From contig OX463808.1 of NCBI GenBank assembly GCA_949825045.1, positions 28,395,674 through 28,459,673 on the forward strand: a stretch of DNA of 64,000 nucleotides. Reading direction: 5' to 3'. The stretch's first letter is position 1. The number at the start of each line of letters is the position of its first letter. Below the pieces are notes generated by a model. The model had not been told where the DNA came from. It saw only the letters and a program-made list of their open reading frames with translations, and did no database searches. Source of the DNA: Argyresthia goedartella. Taxonomy: Eukaryota > Arthropoda > Insecta > Lepidoptera > Argyresthiidae. Positions 29,761-40,751 of this stretch are shown here, in pieces. The position numbers were made by a program, and so were the translations under genes.

Positions 29761-30375
29761 TAGGATACAGCGTGCGATAGACTTTATATAGACCTAGCCG
29801 TAAATATTAGTGTTCAAACTGTTAATATGTGTGGACTGGACATACTGTCACGAAATATTTTCAGAAGCACCTACAGCTACATGACCTTTGACTCTGTGTG
29901 TCGGTCGACACACCGTGCCGAAATTTCGTGACAGAAGTTTCGCGGCTATTTTCGTTCCGGAAAGACCCATTCCGACTATTATTTAGGATTTCGGATAAAT
30001 AAAATAAAACAAAATTGCTAGGAAAGCAATAACACGCAATGGGCGATGGTGAATAAATAAACGTCGTATTATTATTATTTTTATGAAATTTTAGCCTTTT
30101 TAGATTTTCGTATGTAAGAAACGAATTTGAAATTTGAAAACAATTTTAGTGACAACCAACGATGGGGTAAGTATCGACGTAAGTACTGCTATCGATAAAA
30201 ATTACAGAGTTTACCTACTTTACTTATCGATATTTTAGAAGACTGCTATTTACCTACATATATAGATAAACAGTGGTCTGGTCAGGTATACAAAGTCGAA
30301 GTGTTAATTTATTTACATACTACGAAAGAAATACATCAGTCTTTTAATTAAATTATATGGTAATAGCCTCGATAA
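29761..30375. other. No gene seen
   Basis: AT-rich, unrecognised. It includes two opposed tgtcacgaaat / atttcgtgaca strings near 29847 and 29920, related to motifs at 39.1-40.4 kb. Confidence 0.4.
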
Positions 30376-30840
30376 CTGATTTCAAATACCTTGGTCATAT
30401 AGTGACTGAGTACCTGAGGGATGACCTAGTCATAGAGTGGGAGCGCAGCGCTTTGGCAGTTCGGGCGAATATGTTGGCTCGTAGGATTGCACATTGTAAA
30501 AGCCAGTAAAAATCTCACTCTTCAAGGCACGTTGTCAATCAATCTACACGTGCAGCCTACGGGTCAACTATACCCAAAAGGCTCTCAACGCCCTGCTCGT
30601 CCAGTATAACAATGCTTTTAGAATGTTGCTGGGTCTGCCACGCTATTGTATTGCATCGGGCATGTTTGTTGAGGCACGTATGATGGATTCCATATCATCA
30701 TACGTATGAAATTTGCCTCCTTATTGAAGCAGAATGAATGGCAGCACCAAAAGCATCCTAGACATCATTAAAGGTCGCCGGCTCGACCGCCCAATATTCA
30801 AAAAATGGGAGAGTTCTCTGACTGTTTGCGACAGTGCGTG
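30376..30840 (+). pseudogene. Non-LTR reverse transcriptase C-terminal fragment
   Basis: It reads TDFKYLGHIVTEYLRDD, then ERSALAVRANMLARRIAHCK, a frameshift, KISLFKAYCQSIYTCSL, YTQKALNALLVQYNNAFRML and LGLPRYCIASGMFVEARM. This is a typical C-terminal region of insect non-LTR elements. Frameshifts and stops are present. The element differs from copies 1 and 2. Confidence 0.75.
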
Positions 30841-32796
30841 GAAAACTGAGTCGTGCCACAGCCAGGCCTAATTATATGAAATAGATTAAATTGAACGCAA
30901 TCTAAAGAAACGAACAAATATTACGTAGGTTCTCTGTTACAAACAAAACATGGAAATTTTTGTGCTCCAACATAAAAATATTATTATTATTAGAATTAAA
31001 AAAATATAATCAATAAAAAATATACATAATTAAATCGATAATTATATAGCAATAAACAAATGTTTTTAAAAATGAAACACTCATTTACATTTACACACTA
31101 TTAATTAATATAGATCGCTAATCACGATTCAATTATAAAATACCCTTGACGTGACGAAGTAAAATATCAGTTTAATATATTTAAAAATATCAGCAGCATC
31201 TACGAGTATACCTAATGTTGTAACCTTTTTATCCACGGGAAGTCCCTACGTTGAAATAAAAGTGGCAACTGGTGGTCAGATCGGTTTAATATAAAAGAAT
31301 AGGGTCTTTTCCTTGATGGTCGGGCTTACATTTAACTAGCCTTATTGTCTAGGGCATAGATCTAAACTTATCTCGCGTGGTTAACTAAATCTTAATGTTG
31401 ATCCAAAACTCAAACTTGATCCAAAAGGAAAATTGGGTCCTCAAAGGTCACGGTGAGGTGGGGACCTATCCTCTGAGTTCATTTGCACTCAGCGAGGGAG
31501 TACGGCTCACCCAAAGCCCACAGCGGGCCTTTTGGATCTCTGGAATTCGGAGGCAAAAACAATGACGCACTGTCCTACATAAGAACACCGTTAGAGTTCC
31601 TATCTCAGTTACTGCCACACACATTTCAAAATACATAAACTTTAGATTACAAGTTTCCACACTCATTAACAAATACATGTAATCTTCCTAAAATATACTA
31701 GGACTAATAGGAAATGTCACAGGGCTTCGACCGACGACATTCAAAACTCACGCCTGACCAGATGGAATGAATGGATTTTGTACATAGGTTTCCAGGTACT
31801 ATTACATTAGACACTACAAACTACTAGGTCATAACAAAGGGAAATACTACATCATAAAGCAAGTCACCGCAAAACTCTGTCAATTGTCTCGCATAGGCAC
31901 TGGACACCCGGTGCGTCACAAAGTTAATATGAAAGGAATCAGTGTACGATCACACGGCATCATCATACCACAAACCTCTCGCTCAGAAATGCGGGCTCCA
32001 CGGTGGCGACATCGCGACGTTTGGGGCGGATTACTTACACATACACAAGTACTTCAGGAATTTACCTTTAAGGGCAGGCTGGAGCTCGTCTCACAGTAGT
32101 CCTTGTGGTCTACGCGTTCCTCCTACAAACAATTATGTGCAGCCGGCAGTCTGTGGTCTCCCGACTGATGAACAAAGGTCACGATTAAAATCTGTCTCAG
32201 TCCAACTCCCTCACTCTAACACTGCCAACTCCCGGCGAAATGTTTCGGGGAGGAGGGTGTGAATACATACCAGGGTTCAACTTGATGAAAATAGCACCAG
32301 CCGTACTTCCAATCGCATCGCATTCCAACAGAACGGTCCTCGCCGACAGATGTCGCTAAGGGTCTCAAAATCCAGGGCTACAATGTCTATTGGGATATTT
32401 TGACGAATCGTGAATGTCGGATCCCGTGTGAATGAGCTCTTATTATTCTAATATAACAAATGTGAACGGGAGATTAGTATTGGGATAGTAGTTTTTATTA
32501 GTCTTGAGTTCTTTTTTATTGCTAGTAAAATTTTCTACAGTAAAATTTTCTTGAAAATTCGCGTGTTTTTGCCGTCCAGCCGGATCCGCGAAATACCGCC
32601 GCAATCCACACATTTAGCAATAGTTTTACAGGAGGAAATCTAAAATTAAAAAGGTACATTTAATCACACATCAAATATCATACATGAATGTAACTTGTGG
32701 AAAAGGTTCATAAATACAGATCAGATCATTGCAATTAAGCACTTCCTTACTATAGAATTTATCGATAATATTTTTTCCCCAATTTTTTATTTTTAA
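30841..32796. other. No gene seen; more GC-rich block 31880-32400
   Basis: The first kilobase is very AT-rich. The block 31880-32400 is more balanced, and its minus strand briefly reads like a retroelement RNase H (LLECDAIGSTAGAIFIKLNP), but too little is preserved for a call. Confidence 0.35.
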
Positions 32797-33085
32797 GAGC
32801 TCCATGGTCTAACGTGTTTCACGCTTGCTTCCCACACAGGAGATGCAGGTTCGATTCCTGACCATGTGCCAATGAGATAATTAATTTATCTTAAGTACCT
32901 TATCGGACGTTGAGTATTTCGGATTGCACGTTAAGCTGTAGGTCCCGGCTACCATCGCTACGTGGTAGTGGTCGTTAAACCCCTCCATCAATCCGCACTG
33001 AGCCAGCATGGTGGAGTAAGGCTTGATCTTACTCGTATCCGGGTAAAGGCATGTGCCCCTCGGTGGGGACATTAATGGGCTACAT
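32797..33085 (+). mobile_element. tRNA-derived SINE, second family
   Basis: A tRNA-like head carries an A box (tggtctaacg, 32805-32814) and B box (ggttcgattcc, 32848-32858) at pol III-like spacing. The body runs ...tcggattgcacgttaagctg, gccagcatggtggagtaagg to catgtgcccctcggtgggg. It lacks a clean cloverleaf and is not a working tRNA. Part of the body phrase (gccagcatggtggagt) recurs at 62846. Confidence 0.65.
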
Positions 33086-34499
33086 TATATAATTTTTTCC
33101 CATCACTATCGATATTTCTTGGACAAATTTGTAAAAGATAATTATTGTACATACCCTACTATAAACGTATTTCTGATATTTCTGGGCTAAAATAACTTGG
33201 GAAATCTTGCTCTATCCTGATGTATCCAATAAAATGTATAAAATACAAGAAAATCTACGAATTACATCGATTACTTAGCTGATGAATTTGCCTAAGTTTT
33301 TATGATTTCTCATGTAAATTTTACTCTGTGTTGCACACATTTTTATAATTTACTCACTGATCGATCACTTTTACAAAAGTTTCGATTTAAAATATTCAGT
33401 CTTTGTTAATGTAAAGACTTTGACAGATCTACTGTTCTAATAAACTATACACATGTCGAGTATTACCTGTTTCTGTAGAGCAACAATAAACCAAAAGAAA
33501 TAAAACCAATAAAGAAAGTGTACGTATTCCAAAGACGCTACATCTATTTAAACAAAGAGTTTCGTTTATCTGAGGCAAATATTAGCTATTGCACACGAGA
33601 GCTATTGACATTTGACAGTTTAACAGGACAGCCAACTTAACGGCGAAGGAAATCCGACCCAAAGAGTTTGTTCATCTGGCATATTTTGTTTTTTTACAGA
33701 AATTTCAGTAACATAACATAACATAGCGTCACTCCTTTTCCCATACGGGGTGGCAGAGGCATAATTGTGCCCACTTTGAGCCAGTTATTCAATACTCCAT
33801 TTTGCGTGGCAGGGGGCTAGCCCATCGCCGCAGCTATGGAGTAATGAAGGAGTTCTCAAGATGTTTTCCATCTCCGTTAGAACGTCCGTGTAATGTATTT
33901 AAGATAAATTTATTATCTCACTATTTCAGGAAATTTCAGTAATAACGGGAATAACTCCATATATTTAAGAACACAATTATCTCGATATGACTTTCACAGG
34001 TTGATGCTTTAAAATCTTATACACACCAAATTTCGATTACCTGAATGACATTACAATTCTATTTTTTTTATTTAGTTTCACGGCTACTGGACCGATTTCA
34101 AAAAACATATTTTATTTGAAATTGCGTAATTGTTTTTCTCTTGACTCCTGGACAGACTTCGGAGCGCTTCGAATGTCCTTTAGGTGACAGAAAATATAGC
34201 TCCCATCAATTTCACAGTTATGAATGTTCCAGATTCGAATGAAATAGAAACTTGGTAAGAACCTACCTACGTAGCAACGGCAATTTCTTTTCACGCTATT
34301 CCTGATACGAAGTCATTTCATAAATTTCTGAGTAATATGTATTAAGTATTATGTCGTCGGAATAAGTATTCGTGCACATAATTGCTGCTTAAACGTAACT
34401 TTTAATTGTCCGCGGTAAGCGACAATAAACTGAAGGAAGTGCTTGATAATACGTTCCCATTTTAAGGCGGCACCAATCGACTGTGACGTCAAAATCAGT
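33086..34499. other. No gene seen; dispersed repeat at 33727-33815
   Basis: Mostly AT-rich and unrecognised. Confidence 0.4.
33727..33815 (+). repeat. Dispersed repeat (cactccttttcccatacggggtggcag)
   Basis: Best copy of a family also seen at 13131-13203, 44578-44643 and 53161-53200. The key string is cggggtggcagaggcataa, which also resembles the ends of the fold-back element at 10014. Confidence 0.6.
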
Positions 34500-34850
34500 A
34501 TCAATTCTTTTTATATTAAATAAACGGTCAAGTGCGAGTCTGACTCACGCAGCAAGGGTTCCTTACCCACTTGTAGATATGTGTATGTGTGTTCTTCCAA
34601 CACGCTCTTACAGACGCCTACGCTTGTACTTGAACAGTATCTTCAGCTATATACTTCTACATTTTTTAGGGTTCGGTACCCGAAGGTCCCAATCGGAGCC
34701 CTATTCGTCCGTCGTCTGTCAAACAGGTTTTATAGCTAAACGGTTAAAGCTACTGATGTAATTTTTCACAGTATAAACATCTTGTTGACCCAAAGCCATG
34801 CAAGTTGTAATTTTTCTCTTAAATGTTTTAAAGGGGGCTAAAATACACAA
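34500..34850. repeat. Diverged copy of the 'gggttccgtacccgaag' repeat
   Basis: aaacggtcaagtgcgagtctgac at the left (reverse) and ttttagggttcggtacccgaag ... gtccgtcgtctgtc at the right (forward). These are two pieces of the family at 11247 and 58238 in opposing orientation. Confidence 0.55.
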
Positions 34851-35129
34851 CATAACATAACATTTATTAATTTGTTTGTTATTTATTTATTTTATTATCT
34901 TAAAAAATCCACAGCTAAATATATGCAAGTTTAAACAGCTAATTAAACCTTAACTTATGCCAATAATGGATTTAAATACCTTAAGCTAAACATCATGACA
35001 TTATACTGAGGAGGTTAAATAAGTATATACACAAAGAAAACAGTAAAATATGTCACTAAAAACAAATTCAAATTATTAAATTCAAAAATTCAAAATTATA
35101 AATTTTGAAAGTTGAATGCACGGGTAAAA

Positions 35130-36653
35130 TGTGTAGTGTGCAGTGAAGTATGATGGTGTATGCCCTTGCTTAGCCCTATGACCGTAGTCTTGGGATCGGA
35201 TCTTTGGCAGTATTTACCACTAAGCAGGGTGCATGGGTTTCGGTTCAGAACATAATTGTTTCCTAAAGACCTGTTTGGAAGAATGTAAAATGTCTACTTC
35301 CCTTTCCTTCAAAACCCCATTATAATTACAAAGAATTCTATTTATAATGGAGTTTTGTGCATAGTTAGATCGGGTTCGGGGGACATGGAAAAGAGATGTG
35401 TGTCTGGTTCTCTTAGTTGGAACGTTCAGACGAAGTGCAGAGGCAGTTAATCCGGTGAGTCGAGACGTCCATTGCAGATGTCGTGGAGCAGCAACATATC
35501 CAGGAGACTCCGCCTATCCTCGAGTGTCTGCAGCTTGTGATGATCCAATAAGGTAGTGTAATCACTATAACCATAACAGATAGCGCTACGATAATGAAGA
35601 TGTTTGACGCACTTACGTTGTATACTTTCAATTGATTCAGAGTAGGTTTTATACTGTGGTCTCCAGATTGGGCTACAATACTCAAGAACACTACGTACGT
35701 AGGAGTAGTAGAATACTTTTAGACATAATGGGTTAGTGAAGGCGGAGGACGAAGCCTAAGTTCTTGTAGGCCTTATTTACTATAGCATCTATGTGATCTG
35801 AGAGGTTAGCTTTGAATCGAGCAGAATTCCAAGGTCTCTTATTGTGTCAACCTTCTCGATAGGGGTTTTATTAAGTTGGTAGGTGCTAACTATTGGCTTA
35901 GTCTTTCTGGTGAAGTTGACACTTTTTCAAATTAACACTTATCCTATTTTCATTGTAGTAAGTACCCAGCCTAGTCAGATCTTCCTGCAAAAGTACAGAG
36001 TCAGAAACAGAGACTATCTTTTTATACACCAAAAGGTGTATTTTATACGCAGATGACAAAAATGTCATCTGCGTATAAAATATATTTGGAGTGTCTGAAG
36101 CAGCTACAATATCATAGAGGAAGGCAATATAGAGTAGAGGTCCCAATAGAGATCCCTGTGGAACACCGGATAGAATGACGACAAACTCAGAACGGTGTCC
36201 GGCAACTATGACAGCTTGGCTTCTCTTCTTTATATATGACTCTAGCCACCTAAGTAAGTCTCCTCTTATACCAAGCTCACATAGTTTACGCAGAAGTATG
36301 AAGTGGTCCACACGGTCGTTTTCAAAATCCGTGTAGATCACATCAACCTGTCCCCCGCTGTCCATACCAGTAAGCACATCACTTGTGAAAATTTCCAAGT
36401 TTGTTACCGTGGAGCACCCCTTGAAAAATCCATGTTGCTCTGTCGGAAAACGTTTGGCCAGGACGGGATAAAGATGCTCGAGAGCAATCTTTTCCAGTAT
36501 TTTGCTGAACACATTTAGAATAGAAATTGGCCTGTAGTGTTCTATATTCTATATTAGCTTAAGACCCCTTATTATGTAACGGTATAATATGGCAGCCTTC
36601 CATGCCGTAGGAAAAATACCACGGCCAAAAGATCGGTTAAAAATTATGGATAA
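35130..36653 (-). pseudogene. Jockey-like non-LTR reverse transcriptase, 3' portion
   Basis: Leftward from 36653 it reads IIFNRSFGRGIFPTAWKAA, then HYRPISILNVFSKILEKI, EQHGFFKGCSTVTNL, DVIYTDFENDRVDH and GVPQGSLLGPLLY. The palm motif is disrupted by a 20-bp inverted duplication at 36039-36082. The thumb reads LTRLGTYYNENRISVNLKKC, followed by a heavily decayed tail (SIEQLKVYNV-type text) to about 35130. Stops are frequent, so it is long dead. The 5' part of the same element lies at 37711-38230. Confidence 0.78.
36039..36082. repeat. Perfect 20-bp inverted duplication at the RT active-site codons
   Basis: Arms 36039-36058 and 36063-36082 are exact reverse complements around aaaa. In the minus-strand RT frame this lies where YADD should be encoded: the string tatgcagatgac-like is present once in sense and once inverted. 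Confidence 0.8.
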
Positions 36654-37710
36654 CCGGTCAAACGCTTAGATGCGCGAGAGTCATAAAAAACAATTCACGG
36701 CCGACCCACCCGCCGCGCGCGGTTCGAGTTACTTTAACATTATTTATGACTAAGGTTCATGATAACACTGCTCGAAGTAATGTTTTTGTTACAGCTCGTA
36801 AACAAAACATTATATTGGTATAAGCATAGATTGTATTAAAGACTCTTGTACTGTGATACATAGCTGTAAACATAGACTTAAAGCCTAAAATGGAGTGGTT
36901 CAATATAAAAAATCATGTCTAAAAAAGTTAATCAATAACCTCATTGTTTTATGTATTTAAAAGATTTTTGTATTAATATTACACACGAAAAAAATATAAA
37001 GTTACATTAAGTAGATAAAAAATACTTAATTAAAAAGACTTAAACTGTCGCTAATATTTGGCAAAATGGCCGTTGGAATTTTAACCTTGGAAACAATGTC
37101 TCTTACAACTTTAATCGAATGTATTTCCGTGATATTTTTACAGAAAACTAGTGTTGAATGGTTCTTCAACATATTGGCTTCATAATAGCATAAAACACGA
37201 TACTTTCACCAAAAAAAATAAAACATTTCTGACTTACCTGTTGAACAAACTTGTGTTCGAAAATTGTGACGAATGCACGAAGCGATGGCACAAAAACAGT
37301 TTTTAAGTTAATCTTTCTGTATTTTTACAAAATACTGTTATTATTATATAGGAAAATCAACACTTATCAGCAAAACAAGCACAATATCCATTTATAAATC
37401 GCAAAACAAAACACCGGCCGGCCACAAGCACAGAACTTAACTCGACACGTGAACTGAATGAGTTGTATAATTATTTTTTAACGTTAAGATTGTTTGAATC
37501 AATTGTTTTATTTGATTTCATTGAGCCTAGTTCAGTAGATATAGCATTCATTCCTTAACTACAAATGCATTGGTATAAAAGAAACAAAAGGTTTTTGTCA
37601 ATGTGTCGTCATGCAAAAGCCAAAGTGCGCTCTGGGATACTCTAGTATCCCAGCGTCATTCTACGGGTAAAAAATGCTGGGACAGCGCGCTATCCCAAAC
37701 TCACTCAAGC
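36654..37710. mobile_element. Unclassified ~1.06-kb insertion with 6-bp duplication
   Basis: The direct repeat ggataa (36648-36653 and 37711-37716) brackets sequence that interrupts the Jockey-like RT. Deleting the insert rejoins the protein text RCAKTLSLS to IIFNRSFG in frame. The insert starts ccggtcaaacgctt and ends aactcactcaagc. Its ends are not obvious inverted repeats, and it has no coding frame. Confidence 0.7.
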
Positions 37711-38230
37711 GGATAAGGATAGTGTTTTGGCACACCTTTGGACCAACAAGGATAGAATCTTATCACTTCCGGGTGCCTTGGTAACGTCAAGTGTTTTCAA
37801 CAGCTTATATGTCTGTGCTACAGAATTTACCACGGAGTGGAGCAGCTCAACACCCATCATCCGGCTTACAACTGACGTTATCATATGATTTAGGTGGTCG
37901 GACAAACATGCGCTCGAAAAAAGTATTAAATGCAGTACAGATTTCAGCTTCTGAATTTAATTCAGTTTTTTTATATTTCAAGATTTTAGGGTAATTTCAG
38001 CTGTTCTTGCGCTTTGATTTTAGATACGACCATAGCAATTTAGGTTTAGATTTAATACTTTCTTGTGAGCGCTTGATAAAAAAAAATATAGCATTCATCC
38101 TGAATAGTTTTTTGCCGATGTCTTAGCAAGCTGAATGCATCATAATCGAATGGGTTTTTATACTTTTTCCAGAGAGTATTTGGTTTTTTCCTTAATAATA
38201 TTGATAAGTGCGCGGTCGTACCAAATTGGG
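37711..38230 (-). pseudogene. Jockey-like non-LTR element, linker and RT entry
   Basis: Leftward from about 38230 is decayed linker text (LNLNCYGRI, FERMFVRPP). Then comes LKTLDVTKAPGSDKI..LLVQRCAKTLSLS, the RT entry motif (KAPG.D.I). It is continuous with 35130-36653 once the insertion is removed. Confidence 0.72.
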
Positions 38231-38257
38231 TAATTTACATGTGTATGTCTGTTCTGT

Positions 38258-38420
38258 GCACATACATTGCTTCTTGGCCCCACACTAGGATACTCTGTGT
38301 CGCGGGAACCAGAAACAGTGATGTCACAAACATGTAAACATCCAAGACCTGGGATTTATTTCTTCATAATTTCGCTTGGGAAACACAGCGTCGACCGCTA
38401 CACCACAGAAATCGTCAGCT
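38258..38420 (-). mobile_element. SINE, same family as 6713-6922, with tRNA-like head
   Basis: The reverse complement shows the tRNA-related head (gctgacgatttctgtggtgt agcgg) and the same body phrases (ccaggtcttgga-type, ctagtgtggggcc, catacattgcttc reversed). Confidence 0.7.
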
Positions 38421-38665
38421 AAAGGGGGGTGAGAAAAAAAAATCCTACTCCATCGAGTGGGGTATTTTGCTGTTTCCAATTAGTTGAGGAGATAAATAAT
38501 ACATTATTTGTTCATTTTTTTATTGTTAAACAAAGGAATGAGAAGCCACCAAAGTCAGCAGTTTTTTTATAAACGTTTGTACCAAAGACATTTTTAACTT
38601 CCCATTGACCTATGATATGAGAAGTTGGGGATAATATTTATTATTACGTATATCTTACCATGGAA

Positions 38666-39068
38666 CAACAATACGAGAGGACAGACAACCGTCATAATTT
38701 AGTTTAAATGTTGTCGCTAGATAGTTCGAAACAATTGAATTCAATCGGATTCACGACTTTATACTTTCTTTCCAGTAAAGGTAGTATCGTAGTGGTGTGC
38801 TTAATTTAGGAAATATGGCGGTATAAGCGTTCATTTCCTAAGAAAAAACAAGGCTTAGGCGTCTGACCACGCATTTATATGCCGTCATCTCTGATTTTTC
38901 GTCGATATTACGATAGATTATAAGCCGTCAGCCTAAGCACCCAGCATTTATTGTATGGTACAGCTAGCGGGTGAGATATAGTAGTGACATCTATAAATAA
39001 TACAATATTTTGGCTTTCTATCAGAGTACTTTTTCTTGTATAGGGTGGTCTGTCCTCTTGTATTGTTG
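38666..39068. mobile_element. MITE with 25-bp terminal inverted repeats
   Basis: Ends caacaatacgagaggacaga.. (38666-38690) and its mirror (39044-39068) match with two mismatches. The 403-bp interior is non-coding. Confidence 0.7.
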
Positions 39069-39356
39069 GGTCATGATTTTATTAACAAATGCCAATATAT
39101 TTTTAGATGACTCATTCTCAAAAAAGTGTCCCGTCACGAAATTGTCAAGAAATCAGTTCGTCAAGAAACGTTAGGAAATTATCGATTCTAAGGATGACAT
39201 TGTACCAAAGTGCTATGGGATCAAGTAACGCAAAATTAAACACTTGTTAGTTTCAAAGCAATTTAATATTTTTACTCATAGATAACAATCTTACAAAAAA
39301 ACTAAAAGGAAGTACCTATTTTGAGATCCATGCAGGTAACAGTGAGGTAATTTGCA

Positions 39357-39625
39357 TACAAGTTGTAAATGAATTAACGCAAAATAAGAAACTACTCTGT
39401 TAGGGGATATCATTCTGAGCAACTTTCATAATGAAACCGATTTGATGAGAGCAACTTTTTTTTTCATTTCCCTGTACATTTTGGCTTGAGTGGATCAGCT
39501 GATTTATATAGAGAAGTGAAAAAAAAAGTTGCTTTAATCAAATCGCTTTCGTTATGAAAGTTTCTCAGAATGATGTCCTTAACAAAGAAGTTTCTCATCT
39601 TACGTTAATTCATTTACACCTTGTA
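39357..39625. mobile_element. MITE (tacaagttgtaaatgaattaacg ends), copy 1
   Basis: 269 bp with near-perfect terminal inverted repeats: tacaag.tgtaaatgaattaacg at the left, cgttaattcatttacaccttgta at the right. Second-layer mirrored text (gaaactac / agtttctc, gcaactttttttttc / gaaaaaaaaagttgc) makes it almost a full hairpin. Confidence 0.75.
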
Positions 39626-39858
39626 TATACAACGTGTTAATGAATAAACGCAAAATAAGAAAATGTTTTCTTTTGATCACTAGAGGTTTGAAAAAACAAT
39701 TAAAAAAATCTAGGTCCATTTTCTTTTTCTAATTTTTCATACTAACTCGATAAGTCATCCGGCAGCTTTGGAATGGAAAGACAAAAATTAAATTAAATTG
39801 ACTATGCTGGTGATTCCAATAAATTCTCTAATTTTGCGTTTATTACTACACCCATACA
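39626..39858. mobile_element. MITE of the same family, copy 2, abutting copy 1
   Basis: Left end tatacaacgtgttaatgaataaacgcaaaat; right end attttgcgtttattactacaccc. It is diverged from copy 1, with similar ends. Confidence 0.6.
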
Positions 39859-40751
39859 TGGTAAGTACACATTTTACACACAATTTTACTATGCAGTCTT
39901 TATTTTATTACCTTAGCCTAAGTGGTGGGTACCCTATACTGCATGAAACATCCAAAATTTCCTGACGTCAAGAAAACGTCACAAAATATTGTCAGGAAAA
40001 TCAGGCATACAATCGTATTTCTGTAACTACATCGAAAGTATCTATTGGATCCAACAACAAAAGGTTTCTGGCTATTTATCAAATTTACCACAAAGGTTTG
40101 TTCATATTTGATCACAATATTACATACTTTTTGAGTCGAAAACACGTCAGGAAATAATTTTTATATCACTTTTACTACGGACGCACCGGCTGTTTTGGTA
40201 AACTGACACCTAAAACAAAGTGGCAGCGCTAATGTCTTCTTGTCTATGGAATTCAACAGGGTTACCATCCACAAAATACTAATTCCTACCTTGAGAAACT
40301 GTTCCGGTGATGGAAAACTGCGTCAGGAAAAGTGTCACGAAAATTATTAAAAAAATGTAGGACATTTTTTGCTTTTGACTTTTAAACACTAGAAAAGGCA
40401 TAAAAAAGCTCAACTGTGATTTTAAATAGTGTCACATATTATATAACTGTAGACAAGATCAATCCCCTTTCTAATAATTGGAAAATATAGGTTTCACGAA
40501 GATTGTTATCTATTGGGGCAGGGTGGGGACATTATTTTTTTATATGGGAGGCTACTTTACTGCCCTAAACAAATTCATTTTTTGGAGTTGTTTTTATACC
40601 TCTAACGTTTTTAATGAAACAGGAATGACTCCCACAACTATTTATGTCATAAAAATTTCTAATAATAAGCTCCATTTCATTCATAATAACGCTTCTCATC
40701 AGTGGACAACAAAAATTTCTAAAAGTGGACAACTTTTTGAGAATGAGTCAT

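Larger units (their letters stand above)
39107..40751. mobile_element. Candidate 1.6-kb element bounded by atgactcattctcaaaaa inverted ends
   Basis: The left end, atgactcattctcaaaaaagt (39107-39127), and right end, actttttgagaatgagtcat (40732-40751), mirror each other with one extra A. Inside are two tandem MITEs and about eight gtcacgaaa/gtcaggaaa motifs. No transposase is seen; the 137-codon frame at 40478 has no family features. Confidence 0.45.

Noticed and set aside
32797..32875. Possible tRNA gene
   Set aside because: Box A and B are present but the acceptor and anticodon arms do not pair convincingly; it continues into a SINE body.
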